Of a stretch of DNA of 11,992 bases, positions 1-7,314 are shown piece by piece (positions within the stretch are counted from its first letter, which is position 1; each line of letters opens with the position of its first letter). The notes beneath the pieces were generated by a model. The model was not told the origin of the DNA. It saw only the letters and a program-made list of their open reading frames with translations, and searched no databases. This DNA is from Actinomycetota bacterium. GTDB lineage: Bacteria; Actinomycetota; Humimicrobiia; Humimicrobiales; Humimicrobiaceae. The stretch lies in the NCBI GenBank assembly GCA_022865545.1, contig JALHTA010000010.1, positions 1 to 11,992 of the forward strand. Direction: 5' to 3'. The translations under genes were made by a program, and so were the position numbers.

Positions 1-1
1 A

Positions 2-748
2 AGAAAAAACAAGCTCGCTTTCAATAATGCCAAGAGTATAAAAAAAGACAATAGCAGCGATATGGTAATCATTGACAGAAAACGGCAAATGATAAAAATA
101 AAAGAGATTATCGAAAACCATGAAAATATTGAGACCAGGCAGGGTCTTGTAATAGAATTAATTTTCGATGATAGTATCTATCATACAGTAACAAACGACG
201 GTACTACATATAAAAGCAAAGCCATTATATTAGCTCCCGGAACTTTTTTTGATTCAATAATATTCTGGGGATCTTATTGTATTGCTGCTGGAAGACCAGG
301 AGAGATAGCGTCAAAAAGACTTTTGAGAAATCTTATTAAAACCGGTTTTGAATTTGTAGAAGCGAAAGTATATTCTGGACCTAGAATTGACGGAAGAACC
401 CTGGACCTAAATAAATATATTAGAAACAAGGAAAGCCATAAACTAAATATAATCCCGGAAGGAAAAGAGACAAGCGAGTTGTATGTTGCTGGAGTTATGA
501 CTGCTAATAGTGAGGAAGAACAGTTAAAAACATTAAGGGAGATAAAAGGCCTGGAAAATGTAATAATTACAAGGCCAGGATATGGTATTAAATATAATGT
601 CCTCTCCCCGCTCCAAATAAATAAAAACCTTGAAAGCAAAATATTCCCAGGTCTATTTTTTTGTGGAAGGATAAATGGTCTGTCGGAGTATGAGTCTACT
701 GCGGCTCAGGGATATCTTGCAGGAGTAAACGCATTTAATAAAATATAA
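2..748 (+). CDS. MnmG/GidA-like FAD protein, short paralog (5' partial)
   Basis: The frame is open to the left edge, so the ATG at 62 is probably internal and the true start is outside the window. From about residue 83 of MnmG onward it aligns collinearly with the full mnmG next door: the FAD-domain strand (SKAIILAPGTFF against SKAVIIATGTFL), GPRIDGRTLDL against PPRVDRRTIDF, the IIPEGKETSELYVAG block, ITRPGYGIKYNVLSPLQ, and a C-terminal FAD motif (GLFFCGRINGLSEYESTAAQGYLAGVNA). It lacks about 80 residues between these blocks, including the segment that carries the second catalytic cysteine (GPRHCPS in MnmG). It ends where the helical MnmE-binding domain of MnmG would begin. It is therefore neither a normal MnmG nor obviously TrmFO. 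FAD binding is likely, but the missing cysteine argues against standard tRNA U34 modification. Its actual role is unknown. Confidence 0.8.
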   Translation, partial: RKNKLAFNNAKSIKKDNSSDMVIIDRKRQMIKIKEIIENHENIETRQGLVIELIFDDSIYHTVTNDGTTYKSKAIILAPGTFFDSIIFWGSYCIAAGRPGEIASKRLLRNLIKTGFEFVEAKVYSGPRIDGRTLDLNKYIRNKESHKLNIIPEGKETSELYVAGVMTANSEEEQLKTLREIKGLENVIITRPGYGIKYNVLSPLQINKNLESKIFPGLFFCGRINGLSEYESTAAQGYLAGVNAFNKI

Positions 749-763
749 TAATAAATATAATAT

Positions 764-779
764 TGTTTCACGTGAAACA
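764..779. promoter_or_regulatory. parS: parS centromere site (ParB-binding)
   Basis: This is a perfect 16-bp palindrome, TGTTTCACGTGAAACA, identical to the canonical bacterial parS consensus bound by the ParB helix-turn-helix domain. It sits in the 46-bp gap between the MnmG-like gene and mnmG, about 3.5 kb from the parB gene that should encode its ligand. I saw no second copy in the window. Confidence 0.95.
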
Positions 780-794
780 CTCAAAAGATAAGAG

Positions 795-2678
795 ATGAAA
801 AGAATAGAAAATAGTTATGAAATTATAATTGTAGGAGCAGGACATGCAGGTTGTGAGGCGGCACTTGCGTCTGCAAGGATGGGACTTCAGACATTACTCC
901 TAACTATAAATATAGATAAAACTGCCTTAATGCCATGCAATCCAGCAATTGGAGGACTGGGAAAAAGTCAGCTTGTAAGAGAGCTAGATGCAATGGGCGG
1001 CCAAATGGGAAAAGCTGCAAATAGGACACTTCTCCAGATAAAGACCCTTAATAGTAGTAAGGGTCCTGCTGTTCAGGCCCTGAGAGCCCAGATAGATAAA
1101 AAGGAATATGAAATAGAGATGAAGAAAGTCCTCGAAAATACTGAAAATCTTATTTTAAAACAGGGAACTGTAGAAAAGGTAATAGTAGAGGAAAATGAAA
1201 TCAGGGGAGTCGCCCTGGAAAGCGGACCGGTTTTTCAGTCAAAAGCAGTAATTATAGCAACAGGAACATTTTTAAGGGGACGAATAATAATAGGGAATAA
1301 GGACTATAATGCAGGAAGAATGGGAGAGTATCCCTCAATGAAACTTACAGGAAACCTAAAAGCTATTGGTTTTAAGATCGATAGGTTTCAGACAGCGACC
1401 CCCCCCAGAGTAGACAGGCGTACAATTGATTTCAAGAGATTAAGACTCCAGGAAGGTGACAGCAAGCCAGTTAGTTTTTCTTTTTGGGATGCAGAAAAAA
1501 TACATGAAAATATTCCCTGCTACCTCACATACACAAATAAAAATACACATAATACAATTGCAGAAAACATAGAACATTCACCAATAAAAAGCGGAATGGT
1601 TGACACACACGGCCCCAGACACTGTCCTTCTATTGACAGGAAAGTAATTAATTTCCCTGACAAAACAAGACATCCGATATTTATTGAACCTGAAGGAAGA
1701 AACACAAATGAGACATATCTTCAAGGCCTTACAACAAGTATGCCCGCTGGGATACAGCAAAAGATAGTAAATACAGTTGAAGGACTTGAGGATGCAAGAA
1801 TAATTAAACCCGGGTATGCAGTAGAATATGATTATATACTTCCTGATCAGCTTAATTTTACGATGGAGTCTAAAATTATCCAGGGACTTTATTTTGCAGG
1901 ACAGGTAAACGGAACATCTGGATATGAAGAAGCAGCGGCACAGGGATTTGTAGCCGGAGTGAATGCTTCCTTGAAAATAAATAAAAAAGAGCCCCTGTTA
2001 CTTACAAGAGATAATAGCTATATAGGAGTATTGATAGACGATCTTCTTACAAAAAAACTATTTGAGCCTTATAGGATGTATACATCAAGAGCAGAGTACA
2101 GGCTAGTTTTAAGATCAGATAATGCTGACCGGAGATTATCAGAAATAGGATTAAAAATAGGGTTAATATCAGAAGAAATGTATAGCAGTGTTAAAAAAAG
2201 GCAAAAAGAAATAAATGAAGTTATTGAGCAACTTAAGTGCGAAAAGATAAATCCAGGCAGTAAAATAAATAAAATACTTTCAAACATAAATACGAGCACC
2301 ATTGATAGTCCCACTGCACTTCACCAACTACTAAAAAGACCGGAAGTAAACATTGATGCATTGATAAGTAGTTTTTTCAAAAAAGGTCTTAATTATGATA
2401 GGAAGGTGCTTAAACAGGTAGAAATTGAAATAAAATATAAAGGATATATAAACCGGCAGCTTACTGAAATTAAAAAATTATCAGGAATTGAAAAATATAT
2501 ACTGCCGCAAGTATTTGACTATTTTTCAATTTCTGGACTTACTTATGAAGCCCGTGAAAAATTAAGCATGGTAAAACCTAATACGCTGGGCCAGGCTTCA
2601 AGAATAGCAGGAGTCTCGCCTGCCGATATATCAGTTCTCATAATGGTGCTAAAACAGAGAACAGGGAAGACATTATGA
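795..2678 (+). CDS. mnmG: tRNA uridine-5-carboxymethylaminomethyl modification enzyme MnmG
   Basis: MnmG is the FAD-dependent partner of MnmE in the cytoplasm. The complex installs (carboxymethyl)aminomethyl groups on U34 of tRNAs reading split codon boxes. The protein is 627 residues, close to the usual 620-630. It has the N-terminal dinucleotide-binding motif GAGHAGCEAA (residues 14-23), MPCNPAIGGLGKSQ with catalytic Cys48, and GPRHCPSI with Cys277. These match the two conserved cysteines of the family. The C-terminal FAD motif GTSGYEEAAAQGFVAG is followed by the helical C-terminal region (about 400-627) that binds MnmE and contains YRMYTSRAEYRLVLRSDNAD. The start is ATG at 795, just after the parS site, with only a weak purine-rich leader (AAGATAAGAG). 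The TGA stop overlaps the rsmG start (ATGA), implying one operon. Confidence 0.98.
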   Translation: MKRIENSYEIIIVGAGHAGCEAALASARMGLQTLLLTINIDKTALMPCNPAIGGLGKSQLVRELDAMGGQMGKAANRTLLQIKTLNSSKGPAVQALRAQIDKKEYEIEMKKVLENTENLILKQGTVEKVIVEENEIRGVALESGPVFQSKAVIIATGTFLRGRIIIGNKDYNAGRMGEYPSMKLTGNLKAIGFKIDRFQTATPPRVDRRTIDFKRLRLQEGDSKPVSFSFWDAEKIHENIPCYLTYTNKNTHNTIAENIEHSPIKSGMVDTHGPRHCPSIDRKVINFPDKTRHPIFIEPEGRNTNETYLQGLTTSMPAGIQQKIVNTVEGLEDARIIKPGYAVEYDYILPDQLNFTMESKIIQGLYFAGQVNGTSGYEEAAAQGFVAGVNASLKINKKEPLLLTRDNSYIGVLIDDLLTKKLFEPYRMYTSRAEYRLVLRSDNADRRLSEIGLKIGLISEEMYSSVKKRQKEINEVIEQLKCEKINPGSKINKILSNINTSTIDSPTALHQLLKRPEVNIDALISSFFKKGLNYDRKVLKQVEIEIKYKGYINRQLTEIKKLSGIEKYILPQVFDYFSISGLTYEAREKLSMVKPNTLGQASRIAGVSPADISVLIMVLKQRTGKTL

Positions 2679-3409
2679 TTTTAGAACAAAAAAAGGCGCT
2701 TTATGAATATCTTGGAAAGACAGGTATTAATAATGACAGTGAAAAGATAGATAAGGTTATAAACTACCTGGAAATTGTATACGAAAAAAATAAAGTGATT
2801 AATCTTATAGGTACAAAAAAAAAGGAAGATATTTTTATCAAGCATATACTGGACTCACTTTCAATATTCAATATAAAAATATTGAAGGAAGGAGAGCTCC
2901 AAGAAAAAAAGATTATAGATATAGGAACCGGTGGAGGACTGCCAGGGATACCCATCTCTATATTTTTACCAGAGTCAAAAATATTTCTGGTTGATAAATC
3001 AAAGAAAAAAACTGACTTCCTAAGGGAAACAATAGAAAAACTTGATCTTAAAAATATAATAGTCATTACAGATAGGGCGGAAGAGCTTTCCAGAAAAGCC
3101 AGTTTTAGGGAAGAGTTTGATATAGTCATTGCCAGGGCCGTTACAAAATTTAATATTCTTTTAGAAATAGCCATTCCATTTTGCACCATAAATGGTAAAA
3201 TTATATTTTATAAGAGCAAGAAAGTATTTGAGGAAATAAAGGAGCACAGTGAGGCAATGTCCAAACTTGGAGGAGAGTTCGAGGAGCTATATGATGTTGA
3301 AGTCCCGGACCTTGAGGGGTTTAGGACTTTTTTAATTCTCAAAAAAGAGAAACGGACTCCTTTAAAATACCCAAGGAATTTTGCCCTGATTAAGAAAAAG
3401 CCTTTATAG
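2675..3409 (+). CDS. rsmG: 16S rRNA (guanine527-N7)-methyltransferase RsmG
   Basis: RsmG (GidB) methylates N7 of G527 in the 530 loop of 16S rRNA using S-adenosylmethionine. The 244-residue protein has the Rossmann-fold SAM motif DIGTGGGLPGIPI (from D82), the acidic end of the second strand in IFLVDKSKKKTDFL, the IARAV motif, and the typical basic tail KYPRNFALIKKKPL. The length fits Gram-positive-type members. Its ATG overlaps the mnmG stop by 4 bases, and AGGGAAG upstream inside mnmG provides a ribosome site. Loss of this enzyme is known in other bacteria to give low-level streptomycin resistance. Confidence 0.96.
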   Translation: MILEQKKALYEYLGKTGINNDSEKIDKVINYLEIVYEKNKVINLIGTKKKEDIFIKHILDSLSIFNIKILKEGELQEKKIIDIGTGGGLPGIPISIFLPESKIFLVDKSKKKTDFLRETIEKLDLKNIIVITDRAEELSRKASFREEFDIVIARAVTKFNILLEIAIPFCTINGKIIFYKSKKVFEEIKEHSEAMSKLGGEFEELYDVEVPDLEGFRTFLILKKEKRTPLKYPRNFALIKKKPL

Positions 3410-3420
3410 AAAATCATAAA

Positions 3421-3444
3421 TTGTACATATAGCAAAATGTACAA
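3421..3444. promoter_or_regulatory. Inverted repeat upstream of parA (possible operator)
   Basis: TTGTACAT and ATGTACAA are exact 8-bp inverted arms around an 8-base spacer. Each arm also contains the palindrome TGTACA, so two palindromes sit 16 bp apart centre to centre. It lies in the 61-bp gap between rsmG and parA, about 27 bases before the parA start. No T-run follows, so a terminator is unlikely. An operator for a promoter in this gap is an inference. Confidence 0.4.
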
Positions 3445-3470
3445 AAACATAAATATAGGATGGCAGATAA

Positions 3471-4286
3471 ATGGAAATAATGGAAAAAATATTTAAGAAA
3501 AAAAGTAAAGATAATAAAAAATTCCTTAATAGAGTGATAGCAATAACCAATCAAAAAGGTGGTGTGGGCAAAAGCACGACAGCGGTGAACATATCTGCAT
3601 ACCTTAGCTCATATGGATATGAAACATTGATAATAGACCTTGACCCTCAGAGCAATTCGACAAGCGGAATGGGAATAAATCCTGGAAGCGTTGTTAAGTC
3701 CATATATGATGTTATTATTATTGATGCTGATCCGCATGAAGTTATTATCGATACTGCTTATAAAAACCTTAGGATTCTTCCTTCATCAATACAGCTTGCA
3801 GGCGCTGAGGTAGAGCTTGTCTCCAGCCTTAAAAGGGAATACCGCCTCAAGGAAGCTGTGAATAAAATTGAGGAAGAATATGATTTTATAATCATTGACT
3901 GCCCCCCCGCGCTCGGACTTCTTACAATAAATGCACTCAGTGCTGCAAAGGAAGTGATCATACCGATCCAATGTGAGTATTATGCACTTGAAGGATTGGG
4001 ACAGTTATTAAATACGATAGATCTTGTAAAGAAAAACCTTAATGAGGATTTAAAAATAAGTGGTGCGGTTATGACAATGTATGATTCTAGAACAAAGCTA
4101 GGGGATCAGGTCATAGAGGAAGTCAAAAATCATTTTTCTAATAAAGTATATAAGACGATAATACCGAGAAATATCAGGCTCAGCGAAGCTCCCAGCCATG
4201 GCAAACCCATAATAGATTATGATCCGGAGTGCAGGGGAGCAGAGGCATATAATAATTTTACAAAGGAAGTGATAGACAATGGCTAG
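3471..4286 (+). CDS. parA: Chromosome-partitioning ATPase ParA (Soj)
   Basis: This is a deviant-Walker ParA/MinD ATPase that works with ParB and parS in origin segregation and can influence replication initiation. The deviant Walker A box is QKGGVGKSTT (residues 28-37, with signature Lys29). The A' motif is IIDLDPQSN (54-62) and Walker B is FIIIDCPPALG around D143. The C-terminal IIPRNIRLSEAPSHGKP stretch is typical of chromosomal Soj proteins. The 271-residue length is slightly long because about 20 mostly basic residues (MEIMEKIFKKKSKDNKKFLN) precede the usual start of the fold. The ATG at 3471 is favoured by AGGATGG seven bases upstream. A second in-frame ATG at 3480 would shorten the extension by three residues. 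The gene overlaps parB by 8 bases. Confidence 0.97.
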   Translation: MEIMEKIFKKKSKDNKKFLNRVIAITNQKGGVGKSTTAVNISAYLSSYGYETLIIDLDPQSNSTSGMGINPGSVVKSIYDVIIIDADPHEVIIDTAYKNLRILPSSIQLAGAEVELVSSLKREYRLKEAVNKIEEEYDFIIIDCPPALGLLTINALSAAKEVIIPIQCEYYALEGLGQLLNTIDLVKKNLNEDLKISGAVMTMYDSRTKLGDQVIEEVKNHFSNKVYKTIIPRNIRLSEAPSHGKPIIDYDPECRGAEAYNNFTKEVIDNG

Positions 4287-5145
4287 AAGAGGATTAGGAA
4301 GAGGACTTGGCGCATTGATACCAAGCGCAGATAAGACCAGGGAAGAAGGTCCAAAAAAAGAAAGAGTCATGGAGCTTTTACTGGATGATATAGTCCCGAA
4401 TAAAAATCAACCAAGGTCCAAGTTTAAAGATGAGACCCTGGACGAACTAGCCGAATCAATAAAAGAGTTTGGGGTGCTTCAACCGATAATCGTTAGAATT
4501 ATTGAAGGGGAAGATAAATACGAGATAATAGCCGGAGAGAGAAGATACAGGGCTACCAAAAAAAACGGTATTAGTACGATACCAGCACTTGTGGTTGAAA
4601 AAGTAACTGATACAGCAGCCCTGGAAATGGCACTTATAGAAAATATTCACAGGGATGATCTATCTCCAATGGAACAAGCTTACTGCTATAAGCAGCTTAT
4701 TGATGAATTTGAGATAACTCATCAGGAGATGTCAAAAAGAATAGGCAAGAGCAGGACAGCTATAACCAATATTTTGAGACTCCTTACCCTTCCGCTGGAG
4801 GTTCAAAAGATGCTGGATGTTGACAGCATAAGCGAGGGCCATGCAAGGGCGCTTCTTGGACTGGGAAGCAAAGAAGAACAAATAAGAATAGGTAAGAAAA
4901 TTGCTGAAAAGGGAATGAGTGTAAGAGAAGTAGAAAAACTAGTTGATAGGCAAAAACAAACCCTTGATACAACAAACGAGAGGAAAGCCCTGCAATTCAA
5001 TAAGATCCCAAGAATAACTGAGCAATTAAGTACGCACCTCGAAACACAAGTAAGGATAAATATTGGAAAGAAAAAAGGAAAGATCGAGATAGAGTTTGAC
5101 AATATAAAAGAACTTGAAAGAGTGGTGGGAAAAATAATTGGATAA
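4279..5145 (+). CDS. parB: Chromosome-partitioning protein ParB (Spo0J), CTPase clamp
   Basis: ParB loads at parS, slides as a CTP-dependent clamp, and stimulates ParA through its N-terminus. The 288-residue protein has the basic ParA-activating tail RRGLGRGLGALIP (3-15). It also has NQPRSKF and the LAESIKEFGVLQPIIVR block, the CTP-binding GERRYRA motif (86-92), and ENIHRDDLSPMEQA (121-134). A helix-turn-helix follows around 147-170 (THQEMSKRIGKSRTAITNIL), and the C-terminal dimerisation region ends FDNIKELERVVGKI. All key motifs are intact. The start ATG lies inside the last codons of parA (ATGGCTAG), so translation is probably coupled. The parS site at 764-779 is its expected target. Confidence 0.97.
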   Translation: MARRGLGRGLGALIPSADKTREEGPKKERVMELLLDDIVPNKNQPRSKFKDETLDELAESIKEFGVLQPIIVRIIEGEDKYEIIAGERRYRATKKNGISTIPALVVEKVTDTAALEMALIENIHRDDLSPMEQAYCYKQLIDEFEITHQEMSKRIGKSRTAITNILRLLTLPLEVQKMLDVDSISEGHARALLGLGSKEEQIRIGKKIAEKGMSVREVEKLVDRQKQTLDTTNERKALQFNKIPRITEQLSTHLETQVRINIGKKKGKIEIEFDNIKELERVVGKIIG

Positions 5146-6004
5146 AAAACCTCCGTGGTTAAAGAAAAAGATAGGTCTTGATAATAAAAACATATCAGCC
5201 ATAAAAAACCTTATAGATTCTTCATGTCTTCATACTGTTTGCCAGAGTGCAAAATGCCCCAATATATTTGAATGCTTTAGCAAGCGCACCGCAACCTTTA
5301 TGCTGATGGGGGACAGGTGCACGAGAAATTGCGGATTTTGTGGAGTGAAGAGCGGCAGGCCACTTCCACTTGATAGGGATGAACCTAAAAAAATAGCATC
5401 GGCCATAAAGGAAATGGACCTCCTCTATGCAGTTATAACATCTGTTACAAGAGATGATCTTGATGATGGGGGAGCCTCACATTTTGCCGAAACCGTAAAA
5501 GCTATAAAAAAACTAAATCCTGATACAAGAGTAGAATGCCTGGTGCCTGATTTTGGAGGAAATAAAAAGAATCTGGAGACCTTATTATTAGAGGAACTGG
5601 ATGTCCTAAACCATAATATAGAGACAGTTGAATCTAACTATAGTAAAGCAAGGAGCAGTGCAGATTATGAGCGTTCTCTGAAGCTGCTTAAAAGGGCAAA
5701 AGAGATAAGACCTGATATTTATACCAAATCGGGATTTATGCTGGGGCTTGGTGAAAGCAAGGAACAGATATTAAAATTATTAGAAGATCTCAAAAAGAAT
5801 AAAGTAGATATTATTACAATAGGACAATACTTAAGTCCTTCAGAAGACAATATAGCTATATCAAAATACTATACACCGGAAGAATTTAAAGAAATTGAAA
5901 AAACCGCTAGAAAATTCGGATTTAGGGCGGTTGCGGCAGGTCCCTTTGTCCGCTCTTCATATGGGGCGGAACTAGTGCTCGATAAGGCTTTGGAAAATAA
6001 ATAA
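5138..6004 (+). CDS. lipA: Lipoyl synthase LipA (radical SAM)
   Basis: LipA inserts two sulfur atoms into octanoyl groups bound to lipoyl domains (2-oxoacid dehydrogenase E2, glycine cleavage H), at the cost of its auxiliary iron-sulfur cluster. The 288-residue protein carries the auxiliary-cluster motif C-x4-C-x5-C (Cys35, Cys40, Cys46). The radical SAM motif CTRNCGFC has Cys61, Cys65 and Cys68. The C-terminal RSSY motif (272-275) supplies the serine ligand to the auxiliary cluster. The N-terminal KKPPWLKKK matches the family's usual start. Translation must begin at TTG 5138, since no ATG or GTG fits before the conserved region. This start is preceded by GGTGGGA and overlaps the end of parB by 8 bases. 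No lipB or lplA is nearby. Confidence 0.96.
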   Translation: MDKKPPWLKKKIGLDNKNISAIKNLIDSSCLHTVCQSAKCPNIFECFSKRTATFMLMGDRCTRNCGFCGVKSGRPLPLDRDEPKKIASAIKEMDLLYAVITSVTRDDLDDGGASHFAETVKAIKKLNPDTRVECLVPDFGGNKKNLETLLLEELDVLNHNIETVESNYSKARSSADYERSLKLLKRAKEIRPDIYTKSGFMLGLGESKEQILKLLEDLKKNKVDIITIGQYLSPSEDNIAISKYYTPEEFKEIEKTARKFGFRAVAAGPFVRSSYGAELVLDKALENK

Positions 6005-6024
6005 TACACAATGAAGAGTAAGAA

Positions 6025-6552
6025 ATGGGTAATAAAGCTGTATTTTTAGACAGGGATGGGACCATCATCAAGGATAATGGATATATTGGGAATTTAAATG
6101 ATATAGAGTTCTATTCTTTTACAACCAGAGCACTAAAGCTTTTACAGGAAGAGTTTTTATTATTTATTGTTACCAATCAGTCCGGCATAGGAAAAGGTCT
6201 GGTAAGAGAAAAGGATGTAGAAAACTTAAATGACTACATTTTAAGCTATTTAAGTGAGAATGAAATCAAAATAGAAGAACTCTTTTACTGCCCCCACAAG
6301 ACAGAAGACGGATGTAATTGTAAAAAGCCACTACCTTATTTTATTGACCTTGCTGCAGAAAAATACAATATTGATATAGGCCAGTCATATGTTATCGGTG
6401 ATCATCCCTCTGATATATTGTTTGCTAAAAATGCGGGAGCTGCTGGTATTTTTGTATTAACCGGGCACGGCAGGGGACACCTAAAAGAAATTGGAGAGGA
6501 TATTACAGTCAGTAAAAATCTGTATTATGCCACGAAGAAGATATTGGGATAG
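6025..6552 (+). CDS. gmhB: HAD-IIIA phosphatase, GmhB-type (heptose bisphosphate phosphatase)
   Basis: It resembles D-glycero-D-manno-heptose-1,7-bisphosphate 7-phosphatase, a cytoplasmic enzyme of ADP/GDP-heptose synthesis, and also histidinol-phosphatase-type HADs. The 175-residue protein starts with KAVFLDRDGT, where Asp9 is the nucleophile and Asp11 the acid/base. HAD motif 2 is IVTNQSGIGKG (about 48-58). The zinc-binding CPH...CNC cluster has Cys89, His91, Cys97 and Cys99. K100/K101-P102 supply motif 3, and VIGDHPSDILFAKNAG is motif 4. There are 20 bases between it and lipA and the ribosome site is weak (GAAGAG), so it may be the last gene of the same operon. No other heptose genes are present, so the precise substrate is inferred from the family. 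Confidence 0.85.
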   Translation: MGNKAVFLDRDGTIIKDNGYIGNLNDIEFYSFTTRALKLLQEEFLLFIVTNQSGIGKGLVREKDVENLNDYILSYLSENEIKIEELFYCPHKTEDGCNCKKPLPYFIDLAAEKYNIDIGQSYVIGDHPSDILFAKNAGAAGIFVLTGHGRGHLKEIGEDITVSKNLYYATKKILG

Positions 6553-6558
6553 GCGCTC

Positions 6559-7032
6559 CTAGAAGAAAATAAGAAATACCCCCACCAATAAGCACCCACT
6601 CATTTTGCCTAGCGATGAGCCAAGCACTGTTCTTGTAGCATCTATTCCTTTTGAACGCAGAAATTCAGATAGATTTCCTTCAAAGTATCCCGCTATGGCA
6701 TCCGAGATCGCATTCCCTACAACAGCACCGGCAAGGGCCCCTGCAGCCCCAAAAAGCTCAGCTCCGATTATTGCAGGTATAACAAGTATCAGATTGTCTA
6801 TAATGCCGAATATAATATCAGGAAGCATCTTTTTCAGGTCTATTTTTAGCAAAAATGCGATCAACATCGGAATAAACCCCAGGGCAAATATTACAAGGCT
6901 TACAAACCTTCCCAGCCTCATCGAGTAGAATGCTATAAATGCAGTAAAAGCCGAAAGAAGTAATACAATGATGGTCTCCATTATCTTCTTTTCATTTCTT
7001 TTATTTAATCTTTTTCTTATCCTTTTTATCAT
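6559..7032 (-). CDS. Small multi-pass membrane protein of unknown function
   Basis: I do not recognise the family. The 157-residue protein begins with a strongly basic stretch (MIKRIRKRLNKRNEKK), which predicts a cytoplasmic N-terminus. Hydrophobic segments follow at about 19-38, 43-62 and 72-92. Next is a Gly/Ala-rich helix (GAAGALAGAVVGNAISDAIAG, 95-115), then a short polar loop (EGNLSEFLRSKGIDATRTVLG) and a final segment to the C-terminus (146-157). The small-residue repeats in the 95-115 helix suggest tight helix packing. The ATG at 7032 (complement) has a good ribosome site, GGAGA, five to six bases upstream. Its stop lies 6 bp from the gmhB stop in the convergent direction, with no hairpin terminator in between. 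It could be a pore, a sensor or a structural membrane protein; sequence alone does not decide. Confidence 0.8.
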   Translation of the reverse strand: MIKRIRKRLNKRNEKKIMETIIVLLLSAFTAFIAFYSMRLGRFVSLVIFALGFIPMLIAFLLKIDLKKMLPDIIFGIIDNLILVIPAIIGAELFGAAGALAGAVVGNAISDAIAGYFEGNLSEFLRSKGIDATRTVLGSSLGKMSGCLLVGVFLIFF

Positions 7033-7070
7033 ATCTTCTCCATATTAGTTTGATTATGAATTTTATATCA

Positions 7071-7101
7071 ATTATATACTTAAATCATTTTATTGGCTCA
7101 A
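7071..7101 (-). promoter_or_regulatory. Possible sigma-70-type promoter for the membrane protein gene
   Basis: On the - strand a perfect TATAAT lies at 7076-7071. A TTGAGC lies at 7101-7096, four of six bases matching the -35 consensus. The 19-bp spacing is longer than ideal. In DNA this AT-rich, chance TATAAT matches are common. Confidence 0.3.
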
Positions 7102-7231
7102 TGGTAATTTCTTTACTTTTTCAATAAATTCAATTGTTTAGTCAAAATAAATGGTCTAAATGATTTAAATTGCTTTATAGGATGATTTTAAGGCAGATAA
7201 GTTAAAATTTGAATAATCAATATTTCATTCA

Positions 7232-7247
7232 AGAATATTAATATTCT
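7232..7247. promoter_or_regulatory. Perfect 16-bp palindrome in the divergent intergenic region
   Basis: AGAATATTAATATTCT reads the same on both strands. It sits in the 282-bp gap between the divergent membrane-protein and Ig-domain genes, overlapping the place where a -35 element would fall for the TATAAT at 7267-7272. It could be an operator. The inner AATATTAATATT recurs at 10135-10146 upstream of the propeller gene. The rest of the gap is featureless AT-rich sequence. Confidence 0.4.
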
Positions 7248-7266
7248 ATCAAGCCCCATAATAAGA

Positions 7267-7272
7267 TATAAT
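7267..7272 (+). promoter_or_regulatory. Possible -10 element for the Ig-domain gene
   Basis: A perfect TATAAT lies 43 bases before the start codon. No good -35 element is seen 16-18 bp upstream; the palindrome at 7232-7247 occupies that position. Confidence 0.35.
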
Positions 7273-7314
7273 ATTTGTAAAACTTATTTATAAATAATCA
7301 CAAGAGAGGTTATC

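Noticed and set aside
274..639. 121-residue open frame on the - strand
   Set aside because: It lies entirely antisense to the MnmG-like gene, whose frame is supported by alignment with mnmG; it is a shadow.
6551..6562. TAGG-CGCT-CCTA as a terminator between the convergent genes
   Set aside because: A 4-bp stem without a T-run is too weak; the symmetry mainly reflects the two facing TAG stop codons.
7180..7265. 23-codon - strand ORF starting MGLDRILIF
   Set aside because: It has no ribosome site, runs through the palindrome, and is of a length expected by chance in AT-rich DNA.
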